Assembly: GCA_973895155.1 (NCBI GenBank)
Contig: OZ316892.1
Coordinates: forward strand, 15,066,001-15,130,000
Direction of reading: 5' to 3'
DNA length: 64,000 bases
Source: Marsupella aquatica
Taxonomy: Eukaryota; Marchantiophyta
The notes below the pieces were generated by a model. That model had not been told where the DNA came from. It was given only the letters and a program-made list of their open reading frames with translations, and did not search any database. The translations under genes and the position numbers were made by a program. The stretch's first letter is position 1; each line of letters begins with the position of its first letter. Below are positions 33,177 to 45,240 of the stretch, one piece after another.

Positions 33177-34550
33177 ATGAGAAAATCATGAAAAAACGTT
33201 TTTTTCAAAACTTCTCATAAAACTCAAAACTCAACACCGCCGCGTAGCCCACAAAGCTAGGAGTCCAATACTGAAAGCCAAAATCAAAATTGAAATTTGA
33301 CAGAAAAGTTATGCAAATTTTGGTCGGGGTGGGTAAAACCTTGGGAAACTCCCCCATTTTGACCACCTCAGGGAATAACCAAAATACCAAGTGCAACCCA
33401 TCATCGGAATTGCAATGTGATCGGTGTGCCGTGTTGCTAAATCCAGTGGCTACCACCTCGCCAAAAAAGAACCAAAAAAATTATCGTTCGGCACGTAGAA
33501 TTTTTGTTGGACGGCCAAAAAACAACTCTCTATTTTTTGGGAATATTCCCGCACAGTTCGACAGGTCTCACAGGGGGCCGTTCCCCTTGTCCAAGCGGTT
33601 AAAATGGAGGGTCACCTGGCCCGAGAGAGCCAATAGAAGAGCCAGAAAAAAAACAAAATTTGGCCCTTAAAAGGGGGGTTTAAGCCCCTTTAAACATAAA
33701 TACACCCAAAACACACATATGCATTGCACATACGCGAGGCAGTGTACACAGGTGGTGACCTCCACCGGAAGGAGGCAGGATACGGGGCTCGCGTAGGGCT
33801 CACGATCGGGCAAGCAAAGGCGGTGGGAGCGAGACGGAGGGCCGGCTACCGGGGAGGAGCGGGGCATAGGCGGGCAACATACGTGGGCGGGGCGCGCGCC
33901 GGGGCGCACTGCGTACCCCGTATGACACAGATACGGGGCCCAAATGGGAGTTAAAGAGGGTGCAGGGCCAGCCGAGGGTAAGGAGGTGTGAATACACACC
34001 TTATGTGTATACGTATACAGACACCAAAGCCCTCATAATGCAAAAATTAACCCATAAAAAGTGACCAAATGCGGATTACACACCTGTTGAGCTGCCATTT
34101 ACACGAGAGAAAATGACGACCACCGACGGGAAAAGTTGCCAAATTACACCAGCGCCGTCTACAACTTCAGCACTGTAAAAGCTTCCTCCGCGTCGCGTTC
34201 ACTCTGTGTCAAGTGCCAAACCCAGGCTCAAAACGACCGCCTCATTGCGATCAAACCGTTGAGCCATTGCACTTTGCAATTCTTCCACCGAGTTGGACAT
34301 CACAAAGAGAAACCCAATTCAGATGGGAACAAGCTCCATAGCTTGTGAAAAAACCTGAACTCCCCCTTCTGTTGTTACGACGCACTCAATAACAACTCGG
34401 CAACAACTCAGCTATTGAAACGACTAGCTTGCTTCAACCTTCAACTTGAGCTACAACATGCGACACCTCCCGCACCGCACAGCTCACACCGTTGAAAAAC
34501 GCGAACTCTTGTCTCTCCCCCGAAAACCCGTCGAACACGAGTAAAACCTG

Positions 34551-34757
34551 AACGACGCAAACTTCGATTCCTTCGCACCACGGATACCAATCAACGAGTT
34601 CTAACCACCGTTAGAAAGCCCTCTCACTAACCTATCCGCACAGCCACACACATTCGAGTTTCATGTGACGAAACTCCGAATGTACCATCGACAATGAATG
34701 CTGGAAAAACTTGTCACGGAAAAACCTGGTCACCTCCCAGGCATGCTATGATACCAC
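34551..34757 (-). other. Copia primer-binding site and adjacent leader
   Basis: Directly inside the 5' LTR, the minus strand reads AG then TGGTATCATAGCATG, matching the start of the initiator-Met primer site TGGTATCA. The roughly 205-bp stretch up to 34551 recurs almost unchanged at 28409-28612, beyond the 3' LTR. Confidence 0.88.
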
Positions 34758-34758
34758 T

Positions 34759-35393
34759 TGTTGAGCATAGACGATATTCGCAACTGCAAGCCCATGAACC
34801 ATCCAACGCACAATAGTTGACACAGAGAGATACGTGGTTCACCTCCACATGAGGCTACGTCCACGGGAACACACAAGAGCTTTACTGCACTCTAGGCCGA
34901 CCGGCCATACCAAGCATCCAAAGCACAAGCTCTCCCTATCTCTCAACTAGTTCCGTAACAATGAGCCTATGTTCCACCAGGGTCTGGCATTAGCCCTAGC
35001 TTAATACACAACAACACTACCGCTAACATTAGCTAAGTCCTAACCCGAGTTAGCCTAACTGTGGTTAGCTCATGAGTCACAAGACCTCGGGGGGTTGACT
35101 ATAAAAAATCTTAGGAACCACGTGCGATCCAAAATAGGTATTTTGGATAGAACTTAACAAAATTTTTAAAAAGCATAGGAAGCAAAAGAAGGTATTATAT
35201 GAGTTTATAGAATATTCGTTAATATATACAGTTTATAAAGTAAAATAGATCATTAATATTAAAAATAGAGAATTTTCTTGGAATATTTTCTTTATAAAAT
35301 AGATCTATTTATATTAGGCTAGGATCGCATGTGGTACCCCAAAATATACACTTAGTTAACCCCCCGAGCACAAGACTAGAGCAATATCTAACA
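34759..35393 (-). repeat. 5' LTR of the copia element, carrying a TIR insertion
   Basis: 635 bp, of which 283 bp are the TIR insertion and 8 bp its target duplication; removing them leaves exactly 344 bp. It differs from the left LTR only at GACGAT versus GACGAC and at CCCGAG versus CCCAAG. The outer end is ATATCTAACA followed by AATAT. Confidence 0.95.
35078..35376. mobile_element. 283-bp TIR element with 8-bp target duplication, nested in the LTR
   Basis: The element is 35086-35368, flanked by CACAAGAC at 35078-35085 and 35369-35376. The ends are CTCGGGGGGTT and its complement AACCCCCCGAG. Imperfect inversion continues inwards to the shared CCAC(G/A)TGCGATCC, about 48 bp in. The interior is AT-rich and non-coding. 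An 8-bp duplication fits hAT or P-type transposases; the terminal bases do not let me choose. The left LTR supplies the unoccupied site. Confidence 0.93.
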
Positions 35394-37967
35394 AATATTA
35401 TTAGACTACACCTCCAGAAGCTAGTACTCAAATGAGCCCATAACCACTCAGACTAGTGGTCTAGATAACTTTTGCCGATACCCAAAGTGGAAGTTGTCCT
35501 AGGATAGGAGAGTTTGGCTCAAATTGCATCCCAGGTAATGTAAACTGTCACTGCTACACAAATGCACAAAGCCTGAGAGACATGCCTCCAGATCCTTGTG
35601 CACGTGTGAATCCATTTTGAACAATCATGTATTGTGCAATTGTCCCCAAAGCTCAGTGCGCCCACAATTCGTGAAACACTAGTGTAGCACATGCCAAGTT
35701 TATCTGAGTATAATTATTTCTCTTAAGGCAGCAGCTAAGTATGTTTCCAAAAGGAAATAAATTGAAATCCATAAAAGTCCAAAAAAATTAATTGGGCCAA
35801 AAATATAAAAAACATGAAGGGTGGATTGCTCAATTGACATAGATTAGTAGATAAATAGAAGACCCTACTCAGGCTAATTAATCTATTTATGTTCACCAAG
35901 AAAATTGTGATTAGAGAATAGGTTTGAACCAAGGGCGGGAACAGACTTAACCTTGTTCCACGTTGTTAATTAAGACGAGGTCAGGCCAGGCTGATTTGAA
36001 ATAGAAGTTATGCTACAGAGACACACACACCACTGTAGATCCAACGAAGTATATCCACCGCTGATTTCCTTTTTGGGCAGAGAATCCATCCAGTCCTGGA
36101 TGAGGACAGTTTGACCAGGGGTCAATGTGACTACAGCTGTAATTGTACTGTAGATGCCTTTTTTTATTCTAACGCGATGCCTATCATGCGAAAACCAGGG
36201 AATCAAATGTGGATGGAGTAGAAGCTTCGACTGCTACCGTGGTCCAACGTGGGTAGATGGGGGTGGGTGCGCCTTTGCTGTTCCTTTCGCATTAATTTCA
36301 ATTTACGGAAAAATAATAATTCTTCTAAACTCCAGAAAAAAATCCACCTGTAACCCTAATTGTACAATCTTGGCAGCGACATCGCCTGAGGCCGGCGGCG
36401 GCTGGCAGGAAGCAGGGTTGAATGCTACACACGATTGATGACCTAGAAGTGTGGGCAAAAGATAATCGATGCGCAAGCCAAAACAGTGGGCTAGTGAGGC
36501 AAAGAAATGAAGAGCACGAAGCTTGATGGCGATGTACCGATCCACCTTCGAGCTCCCTCGAGCTCCCTCGAGCTCCCTCAGGCAAGCCAGACTATGTTCA
36601 TCGAAGAAAGCATACGTGAGAGAAAATGAAGATGGAGGAACGCTGGAAGACTCCATACTTCTGGCACACAGCTTCTCAGCCAAGGCTTTGCCGCAGCTTG
36701 TGTTTGTAGTGACAGGACAGCCGAGGCTGATCAAGCACACTCCGAAGTCCGAAGGTATGTGCCACCTTTGTGAACCGACTGGCAGGTGACGGCAAGGATG
36801 AGAAGTTTTCCAACCTCTCCACTGATGCTTCTCGAGGTAGTCGCCGGATCGAGATGCATTAATGACAATGACACCGATAATAACCTACCGCTGTTCATGT
36901 CCGTTCCTAATTGTTCATGGGTACCGCACGCAGCTCTCCCGTTGCCGACTAGATCTTCAATCTTCTAGTCAAGGCACACAAACAATGCCTTGAAAACGTG
37001 AGTGCAGAATTACGACGGGAATGAATTATCAAAGCCTCATCTCAGCACTGGAGTGTGGGGACCAATCGGTACGAAAAAGAAACACGAGTACAGTACCGTA
37101 ATGATCACTTTTAACAGGCAGGGAAGACAACTATACCGAATCAAAAGAGAAGCTGGAGGGAAATTGTGAGACGAAGGCAAAGGAGACTCCACGCTTCAGA
37201 ACGTAGACCTCTCTGCCTCATCTCTCCTCAAGTCGTCATGCAACTCGAGGGCCTTGCGGAAGAAGCTCACGGCAAACGTTAGGGAGGTTGTGGCAAGAAT
37301 TTGCACTCTCTCAGCCACCAAGCCAGCGATCCTCCAACTAAACGACTCTCCGGAGAAAAGGCAGGACCTACCGACCGACCCCAAGCACTTTCCTCCCCAA
37401 GTACTTTCCTGAATCAGCTAATCTTACTGGATCGACCGGACCAGAGCTTCTCGTTTTACCCACCCTTCTAACTTTGCAATTCGTCTCTGGGTGTGACATG
37501 GAATTGTACAGATGAGAACACTGGAGCTGGGTGAACAAAGAAATTGAAAAATCCGCAAAAAAAGTTCGCTAAACACATTGGAGGAATGCAGCATGATTCC
37601 TACTCATGTTACAAATCTATCTACCAGTGCTGCTGCTGCCTCCTGCCAGAATCATTCTGGACCCTGGGGTGTAAACACACTTTGTACACAAATGAAGAGT
37701 TGGTCCCACTTTACAGGCTGTTTTACCGGATGGCAGGGTGCCATTAACCCGGCTCGGCACTTTCTAGGAAGTAATGTGATCTACAAGGATGTCGCAAAGG
37801 GGAAAGAATAGTAACTTTACAAAACTGTCCCTAAATCTTGATGGATAATGATGCTAAATTGCGTGCAATCCTTCGTAATGACAAGCACGACTCGTAAAAA
37901 TGAGGTCGATTGTCCTTAGGAAGGAGCGCAAGCAAAGCCATAAATATGATACGCCGAGCTGGTTCCC
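35394..37967. other. Intergenic region between the copia element and the SAP30/PHD gene
   Basis: No gene was assigned. A perfect 12-bp triplicate of CTCGAGCTCCCT lies at about 36547-36583. Minus frames at 36303-36740 (145 codons) and 37196-37384 (ending ALELHDDLRRDEAERSTF) have no recognisable domain. The latter could be a small exon or part of the 3' UTR of the neighbouring minus-strand gene. The dense clear repeats seen elsewhere are absent here. Confidence 0.4.
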
Positions 37968-40900
37968 TCACTTCGCAGCTGTACGCGGAATGCGATGCTG
38001 CGCCATGTTCGACGAAGCAAAATTTTGCTGCTTCTTCAAGAAGTACGCGAAGGAGAGCAACGTCTCGTTCTCTTCCACAACCTGAGCAGCGAAATGGCGT
38101 GCAACTGCTGGAATGAGCTCCTCCTGCACAAAATCCGCACCGATCATGAGCGAGTCACCCTTATCAGTAAAATTTCCTTTTCAAAACTAGCATCGAGTGT
38201 TTCATCTCATCAAAACTATTATAACAGGCCGTTCAAAAATTCTTTGATAAATTGAGGCTCCTCTCACTGCAGCAGAGGGGAGGATCTACGATGTCCAGGT
38301 TTGGGTACCTTGCGACTGCTTGTCACGTCGGTCAGCTTGTAGACGCGCCGATATCGCTTCAGGGACGATGTCTGTCGAACGGTAAACAATGAGATTTAGG
38401 AGTAAGAAATCAAAATTCCTGTGAGAGCCAAGAGGAAGCTTGCAAGAATGACAAGATGTGCACACCAAGACTAATAGCCCATAGGGATATATAACATTAC
38501 AAGGGCGCACCAACTACCCTTCGGATGTGTGTAACTCCAGTCTACCCAACCGATCTTGCTCAGACCCAGCATGCGGCGCAGTCACTGGAAGATGTGTGAC
38601 TGACCTCAAGTTTAGAAAGGTCCACTTGCAATGGTCTTCTTGAATTTCTGACCAACGGCACTTTGGGTTTTTGTTCGACGTCCTGCGACAAGCAACGAAG
38701 ATCGAAGGAAGTGCGTCTTAGTGGGGACTAGAGAGACCGCTGAAGGAAACCATCGTATTTCGTTTGAGCCGATAGGGTCGTAGAGCACGGAACGTAAGTT
38801 CTTACCATGGGAGTCGGGTCCGAGTTTGGGTGATTCGTTGCCACCTGTTCTTGCGCTGGAGGACGGCCTGGCCGCTTCCTGTCTCCAAGTTCTTGGGCAT
38901 TCTGGATTAAATTTACGCAATTGTCAGCTGATTGCGATGTAAACTTGATGATCGTTCCTCGGAACGCAAGACTAAAAGTTGACGGCAGAATGAAGACAAG
39001 ACTTTGCCACTCCAACCACCACTGAGGCTACCGAAGTCTGCCATTTCAGCAAGGAGACGTTAGAAAAGAAAGTAGACCAATTGAACTAGTCTAGGGGATT
39101 CCTCGGACGGTACCTCACGGCAACTGGGGCAGAGGTAAAATGCAGCTGAATCCACTTTATTGCCAGCTGCAACCTCACAATCTACATGCACCCATCGACG
39201 ACATGTACGATTGTCGCAACCAACCCACTGCGCATCACGGAAGATGAAGGTCGAATTGAGAAAGATCGCTGGTCCCCAAAACGTCTCTTGCAATGTGATT
39301 GGAGACTGATGTGAAGATAGCTCAAACAGCTCATATAGCAAGAGTTCAATCTATTCTATTGTGAAATGTGTAAGCAGCCAGGTAAAGGTACCACAAAACA
39401 TTACTGCCAGGCAAAATCTAGCCTTGACGAATCCGAACATGCAGGCTAGAACAATATCATGCAAAGACAAAGGGTTCATAGACTGCGCGTATGCCCGGCT
39501 CTGAGATCCGCAGTGCTACCCCCGTCACGTATGATGCACTGCGACGAGAAGTTCTTAAAAAACTTACAAGACACAATCATTGTTCGGACTCAAATTTCGG
39601 GAAAAAATTCGGCAGGATGCTCATACCCCAACATTACATGGAACCGAGTAAAGACTGACGATGATTACAACTTCTAGAGCGATACAGCCAGTGGACATTT
39701 TGGTCTGAGCAGATCAGAATACACTACCTCCTTCCCGTCGAAACTATCGGGGTCCTTCTCGCGGTAGATCTGCACGCAGAATGGGCAGTACTTTCCCTGC
39801 AGCCAGACCCAAGACCCCTCTGGAATTGAGATTGACGATGGACATCGACGAAAGGAGGTGCACAAATTGGTGGAGCTACAAAAGTACCTACGACGGATAG
39901 GTGAAACCTTACCTGATCGAAATTGATCTTGCAGGCGTTGCAAAGCGTGACATGCTTAGGCTCCTCCTCGCTGCCGTAGTTGCGAACGTGCCAGCGGCAA
40001 GTCCTGTGAAAAGCCAACACTCTGCTTTCAGCCCTAGAGGGATGCCAACGATTCTACTCCTAATTTAATCCTCTACAATAATTGAGACCCTTGTCTGCAA
40101 GAACTCCCCCTTGTGAGAAAAGGCGGCAGGTCCTTCGTTCCACAATACTAATGCACGAGCAGTAAGATTCTGTTGTTAGGATGACTCTAGCCGATGCCGA
40201 TAGAAGCCAGATCCCAATTTGAGACAGCGAGAGGCTCGACAACACAATGTCCGCAGAGTAAATATCCGTGGCCTTCGACGATAAATTTTGGAGCCGGAGT
40301 TAATTCAAGCCTCTGTTAGTAGGAACAGCGGCGAAGGCCGAGAAACAAGGTCAGAGAAGCCAGATTGTGTATAGGGAGCGGAGACGTCTACAATGCGCAA
40401 GTCATGGGTCACAAAGGCTGACGCATAACAATGCATAGAATTTCCGCTTCCGGAGGAAAAGTACGGCTGTATTGTGGTTCCAGCTTCGGACCCCGTGCTG
40501 CTATTAGCCAACTCGATTCATTTAGAAATACCAGCGGACATTGAGCATAAAAATGCAAAACCCATTCCAACACGATCTTAGAAATTCTCGGAGGCACGCA
40601 TTCTCCGCTCCAAAGGAATGAAGAAAATCAAGAAGAACAGCACTGAACGTAGCCCTGACAAGTTTCAGGGGAAGGAAGGATCTAATCTCACTCGGAAGTC
40701 CAGATTATCATCATCGAGGAGATCACAAACGTGACACAACGATGCACTAGAAGACTGACAACCTTCGTGCATTGCCAGGCACAGCAAGGGACCACGTCCT
40801 CCCTCGAAGGCAGTTGATCTCCAGCAGATCAATGCTCCAAACATGAGACCAAGGTAGACGCATGCGTTGAAAAAACTGTAAGTCCTGGACAAGGTCTGAG

Positions 40901-41741
40901 ATACACGCAATGCGCGCCTTCGGAAAGTTTGGAGGACTGTTCACAAAGAAGATGATTTCAATGGAATTACATCTCTAGCCGCGGACTAACTCGCAGAAAG
41001 AATTCCGCCCATGAGGCAGGAATTGCCGGCTCCCAATTCCTAGATTCACCAGTTCCAGCTCACAGAATGAGAGCTCCTAGCGAGAAGCACAAGATACGGC
41101 CAAGGGGAGAGCGTTCGGAACGTTGCCAGATTTTCTAAGACATACTAATTAAACAAGCGCAAGCATTGTTTAGAAGAAGCTCATGAGAGGAAAACCAGGC
41201 TGCTCGCATGACAGAATCCAGATGACTGCGCGAAGGTCCAGATCAAAATGGAGATGGGACTGAGTAATCAGATCTGACGATCCCACAGCATGAAAAGCTT
41301 GAGGAGACTCCCGGCTATAATCTCTAGGGGGTTTTGCTATCCGCTGATACTCTACATAATCTAATGAACCCGGCTGAATAAGGGCCAACATGACGAAACC
41401 TAACCGGCAACCCCGAAACCTCCTCGGTATTTTTGAAATGAGCAGTGAAGCCGCCTGAAGCAATAGTGTTACCAACAATCATCCCTGGAAGAGTTCCGCA
41501 AAATTTAAGAAGGGCCAGTTCGCGTTGCCGTAGTACACTCGAGTCTAATTTCTACTCGGCAAGGATTTCAGTTCGTCATAATATGATGAAAATATGATGA
41601 AAATGCACAAGTACCACAAAATATCCAAATTGGTGAGAACTTACGGTCCATCTCCGGGAGATGTCCGCTTGCAGTGGGGATTGGAGCAGAGCTGTGACGT
41701 GAGCATTTGATCCAAGCAGTCCAACGAGGTTAGATCATTCG
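37968..41741 (-). CDS. Chromatin protein with PHD finger, AT-hook and SAP30-type Sin3-binding domain (5' end not found)
   Basis: Minus-strand exons, all GT-AG and in phase: 41741-41645 (QLCSNPHCKRTSPGDG), 40003-39913 (TCRWHVRNYGSEEE, LCNACK), 39817-39728 (GKYCPFCVQIYREKD), 39227-39114 (WVGCDNRTCRRWVHVDC ... YLCPSCRE), 38901-38806 (AT-hook RKRPGRPP), 38682-38605 (RRPLQVDLSKLE), 38371-38309 (SLKRYRRVYKLTDV) and 38123-37968 (EELIPAVARHFAAQ ... LLSFAYFLKKQQ, stop TGA). The Cys pairs and the WVxC-RRWVHVDC-YLCPSC core form a PHD finger. The last three exons match the Sin3-binding region of plant SAP30-like proteins (AFR1/AFR2), which recruit Sin3 histone-deacetylase complexes. At least one 5' exon with a phase-1 end is missing from the model. 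Two adjacent genes cannot be excluded without a transcript. Confidence 0.82.
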
Positions 41742-42930
41742 CTGTAGGTGTGGAAAACTAGAAAGAGACGTCGTGCTTCTCTCGACCTGGTCGACCAGGA
41801 ATTTAGGCGCGAAATTCACCGTAAGCCTTCAAGAAGCATACTAAGAGTTTCTCTCGAAGATGGTATTGAGTCCAGGTGCTCAACACGAGGTAATTCGCAA
41901 CAGAGCTCTCGAATGTTGGGCCAGAATGATAATCCTCGCGCCAAAACGATCACTGTTGCCGATACTTGAAGTGGCGAGCTGTGCAATTTCATCTGAAATG
42001 CCCTGACTGCAAGAATTATCTCCACAGAGCACTGAGCTTCGGCAGAAAAACCTAGCGGATCTCCAACTCCGTGAATCCTGCCCGCCTGACTTCAGACCGT
42101 TCACCACTCACACGTCCCAGCGCGGACTTGTCCTTAAATAGCAATGTAGTGACGCTCGATACACACTCCCGGTGATTCCCCTAAGTCCAAGACTCCTACG
42201 ATCGTGCTACAAAACCACTCGTCGCCAACAATCCTCGCAGGCGCAGGTGCAGCCAATCCTTATCCCGTTGCTCCACAGAATTTTCCCTCCTGGACACCAA
42301 ATTGGCGCTCACCCAAGTTCCAGAGAATGCTGAGCTCTATCTATCCACTGATTCTGCCTCCGCCACGAAACAGTTTGTTCTCTCGACCAAATCCTCGTCT
42401 CTGCTCCTCAGCCACGCCGCTATGCTGCTCCTCAGCGATCTCTCCGAATACGCGCGCGCAGAATTGTGCACACCTCGATATGATTCTCGCTGAACTGAAC
42501 ACGAAGAACAAGTAGGCACAAGAACTGACAACGACGAACGAACGAAGAAGAAAAAAGGTCGACGAAAGTCGAACGACAAGACAGTGTTGCAGCTCCGTGC
42601 TCAGAGCTCGACAGACAGCGGAAAGACAGATCCCGCTCGTGTAAAGATAAAATCAAACCGGGTAAATCATGGAACCGCGAGATAAAGACAGAATACAAGA
42701 ACTTCCGATATTAATTCCTGGTCCGCTACAAGATTCGAGGAAAAATACTCAACACTTCACGGGAAACACAACGTCCTCCAACGAAAAACACAAAAACAAA
42801 CCTACTCGACAGTCCGATCACGATCTGTACGGATATCTCCAAGCATTATTTTCCGTCAGATCATCATCTCCAACGGCTCCGATCACCCGTTCAATGCTGA
42901 CCATATCGCCTCTTTGATTTATCACTCACT
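41742..42930. other. Upstream region of the SAP30/PHD gene
   Basis: This should contain the missing first exon(s), 5' UTR and promoter. Frames at 41816-42025 and 41880-42107 (minus) and 42204-42515 (plus) were inspected. None gives an ATG exon ending in phase 1 at a good donor, so none was assigned. Confidence 0.35.
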
Positions 42931-43557
42931 GTGCGCAGTTCTTGTGCCACACGCGGTTCTGGATCGCGAACGCCTTTATTTACTACAGCTAATACCGATA
43001 ATTATTGGTATTATTATTGTTATTCTTATTATATTAGGCACTCTGTCGCACCTGGCCAACGAAGCCGAGAACCGCGTGACAGCCATGACCGGCAACCCGC
43101 TACCCCACCGGTGGACAAAAGATCTCTCACGACAACGGACTTATCTACAAACAAGACCGTATCCGTCTCTGCCAATCCAACAAACCCTCCACCTGTTTCT
43201 TCCATACTATCTCCTAAAAACCTTACTGCAGCTTACTACTGTAGGACCTCCGAGGGGACTTATTACCTCCGTGGGTATACGAGACCTTTCACTGCCGAAG
43301 AATACGCACTACAACTAGATTCAGTGATCCAAACACGATATCGCTTGTTTGGTCCTAGGCTAGTTTTCGACCGCCCAACCTCTCCGGAATTTAGACCCGT
43401 CCCCGTTATTACCGCGAGATGGCACACGCGCTGGTCGCCAGGATTTCTGGGATTCGAGGGGTGCCCGCGATCGGGCGGGTGGAAAAAAACAGTGCCGTAC
43501 TGTACCATTACAAAAAGGGAATTTCAGTCCATGGTACGTGAAGGCACTGATTTTTAA
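42931..43557 (+). other. 208-codon open frame of unknown status
   Basis: The open frame has no ATG near its start; it opens with GTG and the only methionine lies near the end. Its first part is tyrosine-rich low complexity (NYWYYYCYSYY). The second part looks protein-like (YYCRTSEGTYYLRGYTRPF, TARWHTRWSPGFLGFEGC). A donor-like ATG|GTACGT at about 43530 would allow an internal exon. No family is recognised. The minus strand is also open over 43263-43578, so strand and reality are uncertain. Confidence 0.25.
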
Positions 43558-44930
43558 TCTTTGTGTCTTGAACTTCATTTAATATTATTTAATGGTTTAT
43601 GATCATGCAGACCTGCATCCACATTCTGCCTTCTTCCCAGGGGGGTTCTTTAGCCATGGGATAACTTGGCCGTTTTACGATCGAAGGGCTATGAAGTCAG
43701 ATGTACTGCCCAAATAATTAGATGTCAAAAAATGCTGAGTTGTTTTTCAAACCTGGAGACACGGATATCCCAAAGTTGGAAGTGCTCACGTTACAATACG
43801 GTAGAGTAATGTTGCCCCTACTTTAATTACAGGTTTAGTCCACTAGATTTGATTTTTTCATGATAATGACAATTTTACGTTTCATCTAAACACTCGTGAA
43901 TTGAACACAAATTGTTGTTGTTGCTTGAAAGATGTTAACTTACATAATATGTTTGTGTAATGTATATATATTGTTGTGCACAAGAGGTTGTTGAGTAAAG
44001 CATATCCCAAAATTATTGATGTGGAGGAGAAGATGTTCCAAAAAGAAATTGTTGCTGGAAAGATATCTTTGAATAAAAGGGATTGTTTCACAAAAGAGAT
44101 GGTTGCCTTAAGGGTTTCATTGTGTAAAAGACATCATTGCATAAAATATATCATTTCAAAAGAGATTTTGCTGAGGAAAAAGATGTTATGTAAAAACAGT
44201 TGTTAGGTAGAAGAGGTAGTTGCATAAACAATATTATTGCATTTAGTGTTTCATTGTGTGAAAGATGCCATTACTCTTTTCACTTAAGTAGAGAAGCTCA
44301 TCAAATATTTATGGTCAGCTTTGTGCATAGCTGGAAGTAAATATTTATCTTTGTAGAACATGTTGCTCTTGAAAAAGAAAAGTACAATTAACCATGACTA
44401 AAACTAACTACCATCCCATTTTGCGGCATACAAAATTATTAATATTATGCACAGATCCTCCACAAAGAGGCATATCAGTATGGTACATGCATGACCTTTG
44501 AAATACCCTTAGACTGATACATGAAATTGAGGCATGAACCCTTAGAATTACAGTAGTATGAAATTGAGGCATGAGCCCTTAGAATTGAGATTGTCCTGCA
44601 GTGGAGAACTTAGTTGCTTTGTGTTTATCCAAGCTCAAAGTGAGGCAGGGAAAGATCTGAGCAGAAGTTTTTCAATTTCAGTTCTTTGGGCAGGAGATGT
44701 GTGCAACAGGAAAAAGCAAACGAAGCATATGTCTCCAGAAGCATATGTCTCCAATTCTCAGTTTTCAAGGAATGAGATGTGTGCCCAACGAAAGAGAAAG
44801 CCAGGCAAAGAGTAGAGCCTTTTAACTTTTCAGTTTTCTGGGCAGATCTATTTGGGCTTTCAGAAGAAGTGGCAAAATGTCTACAGTTACTATAGTTAAT
44901 TACTTAGTCAAACAAAGTCAACTGCTTGGT
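43558..44930. repeat. AT-rich DNA with a decayed GATGTT-type array
   Basis: Around 43970-44290, words such as AAAAGATGTT, GTTGCATAAA and TTTCATTGTGTGAAAGATGCC repeat irregularly. This is the same style of array as at 3.9-4.2 and 8.6-8.9 kb but more decayed. The 76-codon frame at 43976-44206 is that array translated. GAAATTGAGGCATGA(A/G)CCCTTAGAATT is duplicated at 44521-44585. Confidence 0.5.
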
Positions 44931-44935
44931 GACAC

Positions 44936-45220
44936 TTAGATATGCTACTAGCTACTATTATTATTCACTAGCCAGGACGACTTAGTTTGGTAGTGGAACT
45001 TAGGCTCATGGTTATGGAGCCTCTTCAGAGACAGGGAGAGCTTCCTAGTTCATGGGGACTCGCTGTGGCCAATGAGCTTCATTAAATTTTTATTGTGTGT
45101 TTCCGTGCACATAGTCTCTGGTGAAATGAACCATGTATCTCTTGTTTTTTATTACTGGTGTTTTCATTGCACATTGCACATGTGCATGCTCTCTTATGAG
45201 TAGTGTTTGTCTACTCAACA
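44936..45220 (+). mobile_element. Truncated, diverged LTR fragment
   Basis: Compared with the reverse complement of the 28.6-kb LTR, the text TTAGATATGCTACTAG..., GTGGAACTTAGGCTCATGG, AGAGACAGGGAGAGCTT and the closing TACTCAACA align in order with gaps. The beginning is poorly defined, so no target duplication can be read. Confidence 0.6.
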
Positions 45221-45240
45221 AATATGCCGGTTCTTCTACA

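Larger units (their letters stand above)
28355..35393 (-). mobile_element. Ty1/copia LTR retrotransposon with an extra leader and LTR fragment at its 3' end
   Basis: Order on the minus strand: 5' LTR (35393-34759, interrupted by a TIR element), primer-binding site directly after it (TGGTATCA, initiator tRNA-Met type), long leader (34741-33177), gag, integrase, reverse transcriptase, RNase H (stop near 29150), polypurine tract at 28974-28957 (AAGGGGGATTT), 3' LTR (28956-28613), then about 204 bp of leader again (28612-28409) and a 54-bp LTR-end fragment (28408-28355). Integrase before reverse transcriptase defines copia. The two LTRs differ at 2 of 344 positions once the insert is removed. Outer flanks AAGAT and AATAT match at 4 of 5 positions. 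Confidence 0.95.

Noticed and set aside
24490-33850. Shared 16-mer GCGAGACGGAGGGCCG between the GC-rich unit and the copia leader
   Set aside because: A single short GC-rich match without extension on either side; compatible with chance in GC-rich DNA.
36303-36740. 145-codon minus ORF
   Set aside because: No recognisable domain, serine/leucine-rich composition, no splice-site support.
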